From Blastococcus sp. HT6-4 (GTDB lineage Bacteria; Actinomycetota; Actinomycetes; Mycobacteriales; Geodermatophilaceae), in the NCBI RefSeq assembly GCF_039679125.1, contig NZ_CP155551.1:2294001-2358000 (forward strand): a stretch of 64,000 bases of DNA, given 5' to 3'. Position 1 is the stretch's first letter. Each line of letters starts with the position of its first letter. Positions 27,306 through 35,217 of the stretch are shown in pieces. Both the position numbers and the translations under genes were made by a program. The notes beneath the pieces were generated by a model. It was given only the letters and a program-made list of their open reading frames with translations. It was not told the origin of the DNA and did no database searches.

Positions 27306-27905
27306 TCAGCCGGTGCCCCGGGCGCCCTTGAGCTCGCTGAACCCCGGCACCGAGGTCACGAGCGCCAGCCCGTCGAAGAGCCGGAGCGCGTCCTCCCCCG
27401 CCGGTGTGTCGTCCACGATCGGGCCGAAGAAGCCCCGTCGGTCGGCGAAGGCGGTGATCGGCGACCCCGATTCCGTGCCCACCCGGTCCTGGCCCTCGGC
27501 GTGCGAGGCCTCGACCGCCGCCTGGTGGGTGTCATCGTCCCCGGCGGCGGCGAGGTCGGCCGGGAGCCCGGCGGCGGCCAGCGCCTCCCGGTGGAGCCCG
27601 GTGTCGACGTCCCGCCCCTGCTCGTGCAGGCGGTCGCCGAACTCGGTGTACAGCCGGGCCAGGGCGTCCGGTCCGTGCTCGGTGGCCACGGCCGCGAAGA
27701 GCCGGGTGGTGACCAGCCCCTGGGCGCGCCGCCGGCGGATGTCCTCGGGGGCCTCCTTGCCGGCGTTGAGCACCGCCAGGCTCATGAGGTGCCAGTGCAC
27801 CGGGACGCCGCGCTCGGCGGCGGCCGACACCAGCCAGCGGCTGGTGCGCCAGGTGAAGGGGCAGGACGGGTCGAACCAGAAGTCGACGTGGTCGGGAGCG
27901 GTCAC
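27306..27905 (-). CDS. DsbA-fold protein related to mycothiol-dependent nitroreductase, resolving Cys lost
   Basis: A 199-residue thioredoxin-fold protein whose blocks FWFDPSCPFTWRTSRW, HWHLMSLAVLN and the C-terminal FFGPIV...FELK match the mycothiol-dependent nitroreductase family (M. tuberculosis Rv2466c type). In that family the active site reads CPWC; here it is Cys15-Pro-Phe-Thr, so only the first cysteine remains. A one-cysteine mechanism using mycothiol is possible. The GTG at 27905 follows a GGAAGG ribosome site. Confidence 0.82.
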   Translation of the reverse strand: MTAPDHVDFWFDPSCPFTWRTSRWLVSAAAERGVPVHWHLMSLAVLNAGKEAPEDIRRRRAQGLVTTRLFAAVATEHGPDALARLYTEFGDRLHEQGRDVDTGLHREALAAAGLPADLAAAGDDDTHQAAVEASHAEGQDRVGTESGSPITAFADRRGFFGPIVDDTPAGEDALRLFDGLALVTSVPGFSELKGARGTG

Positions 27906-28202
27906 GGCGATGTCCTTCCAGGGTCGGGGCTTCCAGGATCGGGGTCTGCGGTGGGGTCGGCACGGCGGCCGGACCATCGGTACCGGCGTAGGGGGAAACC
28001 TGGACCGCCAGCCCACCACGCGGGCGGACCTGCCGTCACCGGCCCGCCGGTGGGCTCGGCGGAGGGCTGGACGAAGAGCCGGGCGCCGAGCGGGGGCGGA
28101 CCCCGAGGGCATGGATCACGGACCCGCGGTGTTGTCTGTGTGACGGTCCGCCTCCGCAGGGGCGTCGACCCGCCCCAGCCCCCGGCCATCGAAGGACGCA
28201 GC

Positions 28203-29996
28203 TTGCCCGTGCCCCACTCCCAGCCCGCTCCCTCCCCGCGTCGCCGCGAACGATCCGCGGCCCGCCAGTCGACGGCGCAGCAGGCCGCACGCGAGGAGAG
28301 CCGGGCCCAGCAGAGCTGGGTCGAGGGTGCGGCGCCCGCCCTGCCGGTCCGGGCGACCCCGCCCGCCGAGGTGGTGTTCCACCTCGGGCCGACGAACTCC
28401 GGCAAGACCTACGAGTCCCTGCAGGCGCTGGCCGCCACCGGCTCCGGCGTCTACGCCGCCCCCCTGCGGCAGCTCGCCCACGAGGCCTACGCCAAGCTCT
28501 CGGCGCAGCTGCCGGAGGGCACCGTGGGCCTGTCGACGGGCGAGGAGGAGATCGACCCGTTCGCGCCCATCGTCTGCTGCACCGTGGAGAAGGCCCCCGA
28601 CCGCGGCCAGATGCTGGTGCTCGACGAGGCCCACTGGGTCACCGACCCCGACCGCGGCCACCACTGGGCCCGCCTCCTGCTCACCGGCGAGTACCGCCAG
28701 ATGCACCTGATCTCCGCCGCCGAGGCGTACCTGGTGCTCAAGCCGCTGGTCTCCGACGCCGAGCACGTGGAGGTCGTCAACCACAAGCGGCTGTCCCGGC
28801 TCGACGTGCTCCGGGCCCCCGTGCGACCGGCGAACGTGCGGCCGCAGACTCTCGTCGTCGCCTTCTCCCGCAAGGCCGTCTACGCCGTCGCCGCCGAGCT
28901 CGACCAGCACCGGCCCGGCAAGGTCGGCGTCCTCTACGGCGCGCTCCCCCCGGCCACGCGGCGCGAGGTCATCGAGCGGTTCACCAGAGGTGACCTCGAC
29001 GTGCTGGTCACCACCGACGTCATCGGTCACGGCATCAACGTGCCGGCCACCACGGTGCTGTTCGCCGAGACGACCAAGTTCGACGGCCAGGAGATGCGGC
29101 CGCTGCGCACCTGGGAGACCGCGCAGATCGCCGGGCGGGCCGGGCGCTACGGCCTCACCGGGCACGGCGCGGTCGGCATCCTGATCGGCGTCAGCGGGCT
29201 CAAGCCGGTCGCGTCCCTGGTCGGAGCCGGCGCCGCCGTCGCCCGCGGCGACGAGATGAGCGACCTGCCCAAGCGCGCGCCCCGGCTGCGCCCGGAGCTC
29301 GAGGACCTGGGCGCGATGGAGGCGGTCGACCTGCCCGAGGCCCTGACCCGGTGGATGGCGTGGGCGCGGGCCGCCACCCGAGACGAGGCCATGACCGCCG
29401 ACGACGTCACCAGTCTCGTGCTGCGGGTCCACGCGCTGCTGCCGCTGCTGCGCGGACCGCTCGGGGCGGCCGGCGACCTGGACACCGTCTGGCGGCTGGT
29501 CAACCTGGCCATCGACTACAACCCGCCCCGGCGCACCCGCTGGCTCGTCCTCGCCAAGGCCGCGCTGCAGCACGCCGTGGGCCTGCCGGTGCCGCCGGAG
29601 ACGGTGCTGCCCGACGTGCCTCGCGGGGGCAGCGTCGAGGAGTACGAGCAGGCCGCCGCCGCGGCCCGCGACGCGCAGACGCTGCTCCGCCAGTTCCCGG
29701 GCGTCGCCGGCCTGGACGCCGACGACGCCGCCTGGGTCGAGGAGGAGTGCGCGGAGATGATCACCGAGCTGCTCCCCGACGCCATCGCGCTGGGACGCTC
29801 CGGGAAGTGCGTCGAGTGCGGCAGCGCGATCGCCCCCTGGTTCACCACCTGCCGGCCGTGCAGCGCTCCGGCCGGACGCCGCGGCGACGAGCGGGACCGC
29901 CGTCCCGCCGGTGGCCGCCGGACGGCCGGCCGCGCCGCCGGCCGCGCGCTCGGCGGACGGCAGGGCGGGCCGCGCGGACGGGCCCGCCGCGGCTGA
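28203..29996 (+). CDS. SUV3-like DExH helicase with C-terminal zinc-finger-like tail
   Basis: A superfamily-2 helicase of about 597 residues. Walker A is GPTNSGKT, the DExH box is LDEAHW, and helicase C motifs include VTTDVIGHGIN and QIAGRAGRYG, the signature of the mitochondrial SUV3/RNA-helicase group. A basic, disordered N-terminus precedes it. The C-terminus has CVECG...CRPC, a likely zinc knuckle, and an Arg/Gly-rich tail. The TTG at 28203 is chosen because GAAGGA lies 6 bases upstream; a GTG at 28140 would add 21 residues. It probably unwinds structured RNA. Confidence 0.85.
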   Translation: MPVPHSQPAPSPRRRERSAARQSTAQQAAREESRAQQSWVEGAAPALPVRATPPAEVVFHLGPTNSGKTYESLQALAATGSGVYAAPLRQLAHEAYAKLSAQLPEGTVGLSTGEEEIDPFAPIVCCTVEKAPDRGQMLVLDEAHWVTDPDRGHHWARLLLTGEYRQMHLISAAEAYLVLKPLVSDAEHVEVVNHKRLSRLDVLRAPVRPANVRPQTLVVAFSRKAVYAVAAELDQHRPGKVGVLYGALPPATRREVIERFTRGDLDVLVTTDVIGHGINVPATTVLFAETTKFDGQEMRPLRTWETAQIAGRAGRYGLTGHGAVGILIGVSGLKPVASLVGAGAAVARGDEMSDLPKRAPRLRPELEDLGAMEAVDLPEALTRWMAWARAATRDEAMTADDVTSLVLRVHALLPLLRGPLGAAGDLDTVWRLVNLAIDYNPPRRTRWLVLAKAALQHAVGLPVPPETVLPDVPRGGSVEEYEQAAAAARDAQTLLRQFPGVAGLDADDAAWVEEECAEMITELLPDAIALGRSGKCVECGSAIAPWFTTCRPCSAPAGRRGDERDRRPAGGRRTAGRAAGRALGGRQGGPRGRARRG

Positions 29997-30095
29997 TCCG
30001 CCCGGTCGCCGGCGGCTCCCGGTCCACGTGCCCGTACATCGAGGGTGCTTGAATCCACCGGTCCGGTGACGGCGGCGCGAGAGGGCGGGGCACGC

Positions 30096-31004
30096 ATGCA
30101 GGTCGGCGACGTCCCGGCGACGGGGACCGCGGCAGCCGCGGCCGGGCCCACCGGCCTGGCCGCCCTGTTCGACCTGACCCGGCTCGAGGAGACCCTCTTC
30201 CGCTCCGGGCCGCGAAGCACGGTGGCCGAGCACGCCTTCGGCGGCGCCGTGGCGGCGCAGTCGCTGCTCGCCGCCGGCCGCACGGTGCCACCGGAACGGG
30301 CCGTCCACTCCATCCACGCCCACTTCCTGCGGCCCGGCGACACCACCGCGCCGACCGACTTCCGGGTGACCCCGGTCCGCGACGGCGCCAGCTACACGAG
30401 CCGCCAGGTCACGGCGGAACAGCGTGGCAAGGCCATGTTCGTGCTGACGGCGTCGTTCCAGGCGCCCGAGGAGGGCTGGGCGCACCAGCTGCCCGAGCTC
30501 GACGCGCCCGCCCCCGAGGAGCTCCCCCGGCTCGAGGACGCGGTCACCGTGACCGAGGGGCCGGTGCGGCAGTGGCTCGACTGGCTCGCCGGGCGCCACG
30601 CGTTCGACTTCCGGTTCGCCGGGGAGCTGCCCCGGGTCGCCGCCGCCCGTGGCGAGCGCACCCAGCCGCGCCAGCGGTTCTGGCTGCGCAGCCGTGACGA
30701 CCTCCCCGACGAGCCGCTCCTGCACAGCTGCGCCGCCGCGTACGCCTCCGACATGCTGCTGCTGTCGACGGCCCTCGCGCCGCACGCGACGGTCATCGGC
30801 TCCCCCGGCGTCGCGGCGGCGAGCCTCGACCACGCCGTCTGGTTCCACGAGCCGATCCGCGCCGACGAGTGGCTCTTCTACGACCAGGAGAGCAGCTGGG
30901 CGGGCGGCGGGCGGACGCTCTGTCACGGCCGGCTGTTCGACCGGTCCGGCCGGCTGCTGCTCACCGTCGCGCAGGAAGGGATGATCCGCCGGCGTCCGCG
31001 CTGA
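30096..31004 (+). CDS. TesB-like acyl-CoA thioesterase
   Basis: A 302-residue TesB-family double-hotdog protein: FGGAVAAQSLLAAGRTV, HSIHAHFLRPGD, SYTSRQVTAEQRG, and in the second half AASLDHAVWFHEPIRADEW. It is related to but clearly different from the thioesterase at 17220-18050. The ATG at 30096 follows GAGGGCGGGG; an in-frame GTG at 30066 is an alternative. It starts about 100 bases after the helicase gene. Confidence 0.85.
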   Translation: MQVGDVPATGTAAAAAGPTGLAALFDLTRLEETLFRSGPRSTVAEHAFGGAVAAQSLLAAGRTVPPERAVHSIHAHFLRPGDTTAPTDFRVTPVRDGASYTSRQVTAEQRGKAMFVLTASFQAPEEGWAHQLPELDAPAPEELPRLEDAVTVTEGPVRQWLDWLAGRHAFDFRFAGELPRVAAARGERTQPRQRFWLRSRDDLPDEPLLHSCAAAYASDMLLLSTALAPHATVIGSPGVAAASLDHAVWFHEPIRADEWLFYDQESSWAGGGRTLCHGRLFDRSGRLLLTVAQEGMIRRRPR

Positions 31005-31072
31005 CAGCCGGGCCGGTATCCGCGGGGTGCCGGACGGCGTTCATCCGGCGCCCCACGGGTAGGGCCAGGGGC

Positions 31073-31228
31073 GTGCCGCGCGAGATGGACCCCAAGGACC
31101 CCGACACCCTCTACGCAGAAGGACCCGTCGCCGAGGAGCCCCCGGGCGAGGACCTGCCCGACTCCTCGCCGCTGCGTGATTCCGGAGGCACCGGCCCGGG
31201 CCCGGACGACCTCGACCGGCTGCTCTGA
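31073..31228 (+). CDS. Small acidic protein of unknown function
   Basis: A 51-residue acidic, proline-rich protein (DPKDPDTLYAEGPVAEEPPG... ending DDLDRLL), probably disordered. The GTG at 31073 follows a TAGGGC element by 7 bases, matching the spacing of leaderless starts elsewhere in the window; an ATG at 31085 is an alternative. Codon use is as in its neighbours. Short acidic proteins of this kind are common in actinobacteria; no function is known. Confidence 0.5.
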   Translation: MPREMDPKDPDTLYAEGPVAEEPPGEDLPDSSPLRDSGGTGPGPDDLDRLL

Positions 31229-31265
31229 GGCCCTCTCGGCCGCCGGCGCCGGACGGGCCCGGTGG

Positions 31266-33218
31266 TCACACCCGTTCGGCGGGCCCCTGCCGGTTGCCGC
31301 CGCCGCGCTGCTCGCCGACCTCGGGACGGTTGCCGCCGCCGCGCTGCTCGCCGACCTCGGGACGGTTGCCGCCGCCGCGCTGCTCGCCGACCTCGGGACG
31401 GTTGCCGCCGCCGCGCTGCTCGCCGACCTCGGGACGGTTGCCGCCGCCGCGCTGCTCGCCGACCTCCGGCCGGTTGCCGCCACCGGGCCGCTCGCCGGAT
31501 CCGGTCGCGCTCCGCCCCGGCGCGGTCGAGGGGTCGTCGCCGTCCCCGCGGCCGTCCTGGGGGCGGTCGGCAGGGCGATCCGTTCCGGTCGCGTCGCCGT
31601 CCTCGGTCGGGCCGTCGGTCGGGTCGCTGTCCTCCGTCGGTCCGGCGGGGACCTCTGGGACGGTCGGGTCGCTGTCCTCCGTGGGACCGGCGGGGACCTC
31701 CGGGACGGTCGGGTCGCTGTCCTCCGCCGGTTCGGCCGGAACCTCCGGGCCGGTCGGCTCGCCGGTCGGGTCGTCGTCCTGCGCCGGGCCGGCCGGAGCG
31801 CTGGGCGCCACCGGCGCCGCGACGTCCACGTCCGGCTCGGGCTCTGGCTCGGGCTCGGGCTCGGCCGGCGGGACGCCGGCGGGGGGTGGCGGCTGGGTGC
31901 CGGGCTCGGAGACCGGACGGGTCACCGGCTCCGGCGGGTCCTGCTCGCCCGGGACCTCCACGCGAGCCGCTGCGACGTGGAGGAGCACCTGGTCACCGCG
32001 TACCAGCCGGGTGCCCGCCGGCTCCAGCCGCGTCACCGTGCCCGCGGGGCCGGTGGAGGTCGTGTCGAGCTGCTGCCGCACGTCGAGACCCAGGGCCCCG
32101 AGTTCGATGACGACGTCCCCGACGGGGCGCCCCACGTAGTCCTCGGCGTCGAGCACCACGCCGGTGCCGGCCACCACGGCCGCGGAGCCGGCCGCCTGCC
32201 CGCTGTCGGAGGGGTCGTCCACGAGCACCGCCCCCACCCCGAACAGCGCGAGCACCAGCATCGGCACGAGCACCCACCCGGCCCGCCGGGGTGCCGGCGG
32301 GGCGCTGGTCGTCGGGTGCGCCCCGGCCGGACGGGCCGGCGCCGCGGGCGGGAGCGGACGGGCGAACGGCGCGGTGCCGTCCGGCTGCCGGCGCGTCTCC
32401 TCGACCGCGTGCAGGAAGGCGTCGCCGTCGCGCAGCCGGACCTCGGGGTCCTTCACCAGGGCGGCGTCGATCAGCGCGCGCACCTGGTGCGGGAGCTCCG
32501 CCGGCAGCGGCTCGGGGTGCTCGCGCACCTGCTTGAGCGCGACGGTCACCGGGTTGTCACCTTCGAAGGCGGCATGGCCGGTCAGCGACTCGTATCCGAC
32601 CAGCCCGAGCGCGTAGACGTCGCTGGCCGGGCCGACCCGCTCGCCCATCGCCTGCTCGGGAGACATGTACTGGGCCGTGCCGATGACCTGGCCGGTCCGG
32701 GTCAGGGCCACGTCACCGGCCGACCACGAGATGCCGAAGTCGGTCAGCTTCACCGTGCCGTCGGGCGCCACCAGGATGTTCGCCGGCTTGACGTCCCGGT
32801 GGACGACGCCCGCGCGGTGCGCCTCGGCCAGGCCGGCCGCCGCCTGCTCGAGCACCGACAGGGTGGCGTCGATGTCGAGCCGGCCCTCGGAGATGCGGGC
32901 GGACAGCGGCGCGCCCTCGACCAGCTCCATCACCAGGTATGCCAGCTGCTGGCCGTGCTTGCCCGCCGTCTCGCCGTAGTCGAGGACCGCCGCGATGTTG
33001 GGATGGCTGAGGCTCGCCGCGTGCCGGGCCTCCGAGCGGAACCGCGCGATGAAGGTCGGGTCGCCGGCGCACTCCTCGCGGAGCACCTTGACCGCCACCG
33101 GGCGGTCCAGGACCACGTCACGCCCCCGCCAGACCAGCCCCATACCGCCGACGGCGATCAGATCCTGCAGCTCGTAGCGGTCACCCAGGATCTCCCGGCC
33201 GGTGTCGGCGGTCGTCAC
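31266..33218 (-). CDS. Ser/Thr protein kinase with one PASTA domain and a repetitive C-terminus
   Basis: A 650-residue PknB-like kinase. The kinase domain (about residues 12-270) has the Gly loop AVGGMG, Lys44, HRDVKPAN with Asp142, DFG at 160-162 and SPEQ at 186-189. A membrane helix is at about 313-333, then one PASTA domain (about 355-417) that would bind muropeptide outside the cell. The last 230 residues are low complexity: an EP repeat, TVPEVPAGPTEDSDP copies and five to six GGGNRPEVGEQR copies encoded by a 36-bp DNA array. A GGAG-type site precedes the GTG. Confidence 0.9.
   Translation of the reverse strand: MTTADTGREILGDRYELQDLIAVGGMGLVWRGRDVVLDRPVAVKVLREECAGDPTFIARFRSEARHAASLSHPNIAAVLDYGETAGKHGQQLAYLVMELVEGAPLSARISEGRLDIDATLSVLEQAAAGLAEAHRAGVVHRDVKPANILVAPDGTVKLTDFGISWSAGDVALTRTGQVIGTAQYMSPEQAMGERVGPASDVYALGLVGYESLTGHAAFEGDNPVTVALKQVREHPEPLPAELPHQVRALIDAALVKDPEVRLRDGDAFLHAVEETRRQPDGTAPFARPLPPAAPARPAGAHPTTSAPPAPRRAGWVLVPMLVLALFGVGAVLVDDPSDSGQAAGSAAVVAGTGVVLDAEDYVGRPVGDVVIELGALGLDVRQQLDTTSTGPAGTVTRLEPAGTRLVRGDQVLLHVAAARVEVPGEQDPPEPVTRPVSEPGTQPPPPAGVPPAEPEPEPEPEPDVDVAAPVAPSAPAGPAQDDDPTGEPTGPEVPAEPAEDSDPTVPEVPAGPTEDSDPTVPEVPAGPTEDSDPTDGPTEDGDATGTDRPADRPQDGRGDGDDPSTAPGRSATGSGERPGGGNRPEVGEQRGGGNRPEVGEQRGGGNRPEVGEQRGGGNRPEVGEQRGGGNRPEVGEQRGGGNRQGPAERV
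31291..31470. repeat. 36-bp tandem repeat array inside the kinase gene
   Basis: Five consecutive, essentially identical 36-bp units begin at 31291, 31327, 31363, 31399 and 31435, followed by a diverged sixth copy at 31471. Each unit encodes GGGNRPEVGEQR on the minus strand. The near-perfect identity at DNA level points to recent expansion and probable length variation between strains. Confidence 0.95.
31618..31752. repeat. 45-bp repeats encoding TVPEVPAGPTEDSDP
   Basis: Three 45-bp units starting at 31618, 31663 and 31708 (the third more diverged) encode Pro/Glu/Asp-rich 15-residue repeats in the extracellular part of the kinase. They lie between the EP repeat and the 36-bp array. Confidence 0.8.
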
Positions 33219-33369
33219 TCCTGGTCCTCCCGTGCCGCGAGGTCGATCCTCGCTCGTCGTCGGTCTGCGGGGTCCGGAGGCAACCGGTCCGCAGGCGTGC
33301 GCCATCCAGGAGGGTGCCCATCTGAGGCCGTCCTGAACCCCTGTCCGCCGATCGGGTCAGACTGGGGCG

Positions 33370-33687
33370 GTGACCAGCTCGTACGCCCAGGGCGACCCGG
33401 CAGTGCGTGGCGTCGTCCGCCTGCTGAACACCGCGGACGGGCGCGTGCTGTGCCTGGCCGGCGACGTCGATGCCGCCGTCGTCGACTCGTTCCTGCGGCG
33501 CTACGGCCGGGAACCGGTGCGCGTCGACGCGATCGACGCCGGCTCGGTGACCGCGCTGTCGGCCGCCGGCCGGGACCTCCTGCTCGACCACGTCGACCTC
33601 GCCGCGCGGTCGGGCCGGCGGCTCCCCCTGCGCCGGTCCCCCGGGCTGGACCGCGCGCTCGCGGACCCCGCGGACGACCGGCCCTGA
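33370..33687 (+). CDS. STAS-domain-like protein (anti-sigma-factor-antagonist fold)
   Basis: A 105-residue protein whose strands and the IDAGSVTALSAAGRDLLLDHVDLA segment fit a STAS domain; the phospho-acceptor serine of classic anti-anti-sigma factors would align with the S/T of GSVTALS. The GTG start follows a CAGACT element with 6 bases between, possibly leaderless. It is divergent from the protein kinase gene; a link between them is conceivable but unsupported. Family assignment is moderate. Confidence 0.6.
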   Translation: MTSSYAQGDPAVRGVVRLLNTADGRVLCLAGDVDAAVVDSFLRRYGREPVRVDAIDAGSVTALSAAGRDLLLDHVDLAARSGRRLPLRRSPGLDRALADPADDRP

Positions 33688-33743
33688 GCCCGTGCCGTCG
33701 TCCCGGCTGCAGGACGGCCCGGCCGGCCCCTCGCCGCCGACTC

Positions 33744-34652
33744 CTAGCGGTAGTTCACGTGGACGTGGTCGAAGTGGTTGGCGGTCACGCCGCCACGGTT
33801 CTCCATCGCCTTCCACGACCCACCGGGTGAGGAGAGCATCCGCTGCTGCCAGATCAGGTAGTCGACGCCCAGCTCGTCCCAGTGCGCCCGGTGGTAGGCC
33901 ACGATCGCGTCCCCGAGGGCGGCGTCGGTGAGCACCATGTAGTCCAGCGCCAGGCCGGACGGGTGGCCTCCCGGGTCCGCCGCGCTCGGGCGCGTGCCGC
34001 CCAGGGTGATCCGGCCGGCCCCCGGCACGTTGCTGACCACGGCGTCGGCGGCGGCCTGGACCTGCGGCCGGACGGCCCCGGAGCTGTTGGTGATGCGCGC
34101 GACCGCCGTGGCCGCCACCGAGGCGGCCGCCGTGGCGGACTCCCGGGCGCGCTGCTGCGTGGTGGGCGCGGCGGGAGCGGCCGGCGTCCGCGCCTGGGCC
34201 TCAGCCTCGACCTGAGCTCGAGCCTCCGCCGCGGCCTGGGCCTCGGCCTGCGCCCGGGCCTCCTCCTCCGCGCGGGCCGCGGCCTCCGCCTCGGCCCGCT
34301 GCCGGTCGAGCGCGGCCTGGTCGGCGGCGGCCTGGGCCTGCTGGGCGGCGGTCTGCTCCGCCTCGCGGGTGCTGCGGCTGGCCGTGAGGTCCTGCAGCGG
34401 CTGGAGGTCCTCGGTGACGTCGACCGGACCGGAGGAGGCGCTCAGCCCGAGCTGCTCGGCGACGCTGACCGACTCGGTCGCGGCCGGCTCGGCCTGGGCG
34501 GCCGGGTCCACGCCGACGAGCGCGTTGACCAGGACGGCGCCGGCGGCGGCCACCCCGAGGTAGAGCCCGGGGCGGCGGACCGCGGTCGGCGGGCGGCGGC
34601 GCGGAGCGGTGACCCGGCCGCGACGGCCGGAGACGGTGGTGCGGGGATCCAT
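33744..34652 (-). CDS. Secreted peptidase M15-like cell-wall hydrolase with coiled coil
   Basis: A 302-residue protein. After a basic N-terminus, residues 30-52 are a membrane/signal segment. Residues about 95-160 are Ala/Glu/Gln-rich coiled coil. The C-terminal domain carries the M15 zinc pattern: GGHPSGLALD (His and Asp ligands) and HFDHVHV (last His). It should cleave peptidoglycan stem peptides outside the cell. The gene lies behind a c-di-AMP riboswitch on the same strand, a known arrangement for actinobacterial wall hydrolases. Stop is TAG. Confidence 0.82.
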   Translation of the reverse strand: MDPRTTVSGRRGRVTAPRRRPPTAVRRPGLYLGVAAAGAVLVNALVGVDPAAQAEPAATESVSVAEQLGLSASSGPVDVTEDLQPLQDLTASRSTREAEQTAAQQAQAAADQAALDRQRAEAEAAARAEEEARAQAEAQAAAEARAQVEAEAQARTPAAPAAPTTQQRARESATAAASVAATAVARITNSSGAVRPQVQAAADAVVSNVPGAGRITLGGTRPSAADPGGHPSGLALDYMVLTDAALGDAIVAYHRAHWDELGVDYLIWQQRMLSSPGGSWKAMENRGGVTANHFDHVHVNYR

Positions 34653-34909
34653 GGGTGCAGGTGCTCCGTGAGTGTGGTGCGCAGCGCGGCCAGGGGCGGC
34701 TGCAGCGGGGTGCGGTCGGCGGGGCCCGGGCGTCGAGGCGCCTGCGGAGGGCCACCGGGGACGGCGATCGGCCGGTCGAGCGGAGGTGCTCGGGGTGGTG
34801 GTCCAGCGGGCGGGCGGCGGCCGGGGCGGGCGCTCAGCTGCGCGGGCAGGCCCGGACGCGGCGGCTACGGGCGGAGCAGGGGCGTGCGAGGGTGCAGGGG
34901 CGCGCCATG
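34653..34909 (-). other. Long leader between riboswitch and peptidase start
   Basis: These 257 bases hold no convincing gene on either strand. They lie between the aptamer and the ATG and must contain the expression platform (a terminator or ribosome-site switch), but no single hairpin could be chosen by eye. Confidence 0.5.
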
Positions 34910-35070
34910 CGGCGGCTCTCCGTTTCTTCCATGGCCGCCTACCGAGTTAGCTGACGGATTCGGGCGGGAAGCGGCCCTACCCGCACCGGGACGTGCCCGG
35001 CGCGCGATTCACCCCAGTGCTGCGGTGGGTCCCCGGCCCGCCCCGGAGGGCGGCTCGGCGGCGTCCGCCC
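34910..35070 (-). ncRNA. c-di-AMP riboswitch (ydaO-yuaA class)
   Basis: Reading the minus strand, the conserved pieces of this class appear in order: GGGGACCCA, TGGGGTGAATC, GGGTAGGGC, CCCGAATCCGTCAGCTAAC, CGGTAGGCGG and a purine-rich GGAAGAAACGGAG end. It lies in the long leader of the M15-like peptidase gene. In the class, c-di-AMP binding turns expression off. Exact ends are estimated from the helices. Confidence 0.88.
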
Positions 35071-35113
35071 GGACTCCCCCGGGTGGGGGCGTGGCGACCG
35101 GGCTGACCGAGCC

Positions 35114-35143
35114 ACGGTAACCGCCGTTATGCGTCCGTGACAA
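35114..35143 (-). promoter_or_regulatory. Promoter of the riboswitch-controlled peptidase gene
   Basis: On the minus strand TTGTCA (35143-35138) and TACCGT (35119-35114) form a -35/-10 pair with an 18-base spacer. Transcription would begin near 35107, just before the riboswitch, giving a leader of about 455 bases. Confidence 0.6.
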
Positions 35144-35217
35144 TCAGAAGTCGGTCATTTCCGAGCCGTGACGTGTGTCGCGGTGCCCTGCCCGGCAGCT
35201 CCGTGTACAAGGCGACG

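Noticed and set aside
28116-30926. A 936-codon minus-strand open frame over the helicase and thioesterase genes
   Set aside because: Shadow frame without recognisable domains; forward genes are well supported.
31291-31470. 36-bp periodic repeats considered as a CRISPR array
   Set aside because: Units are directly adjacent with no spacers, are in frame and encode a protein repeat, and no cas genes are present.
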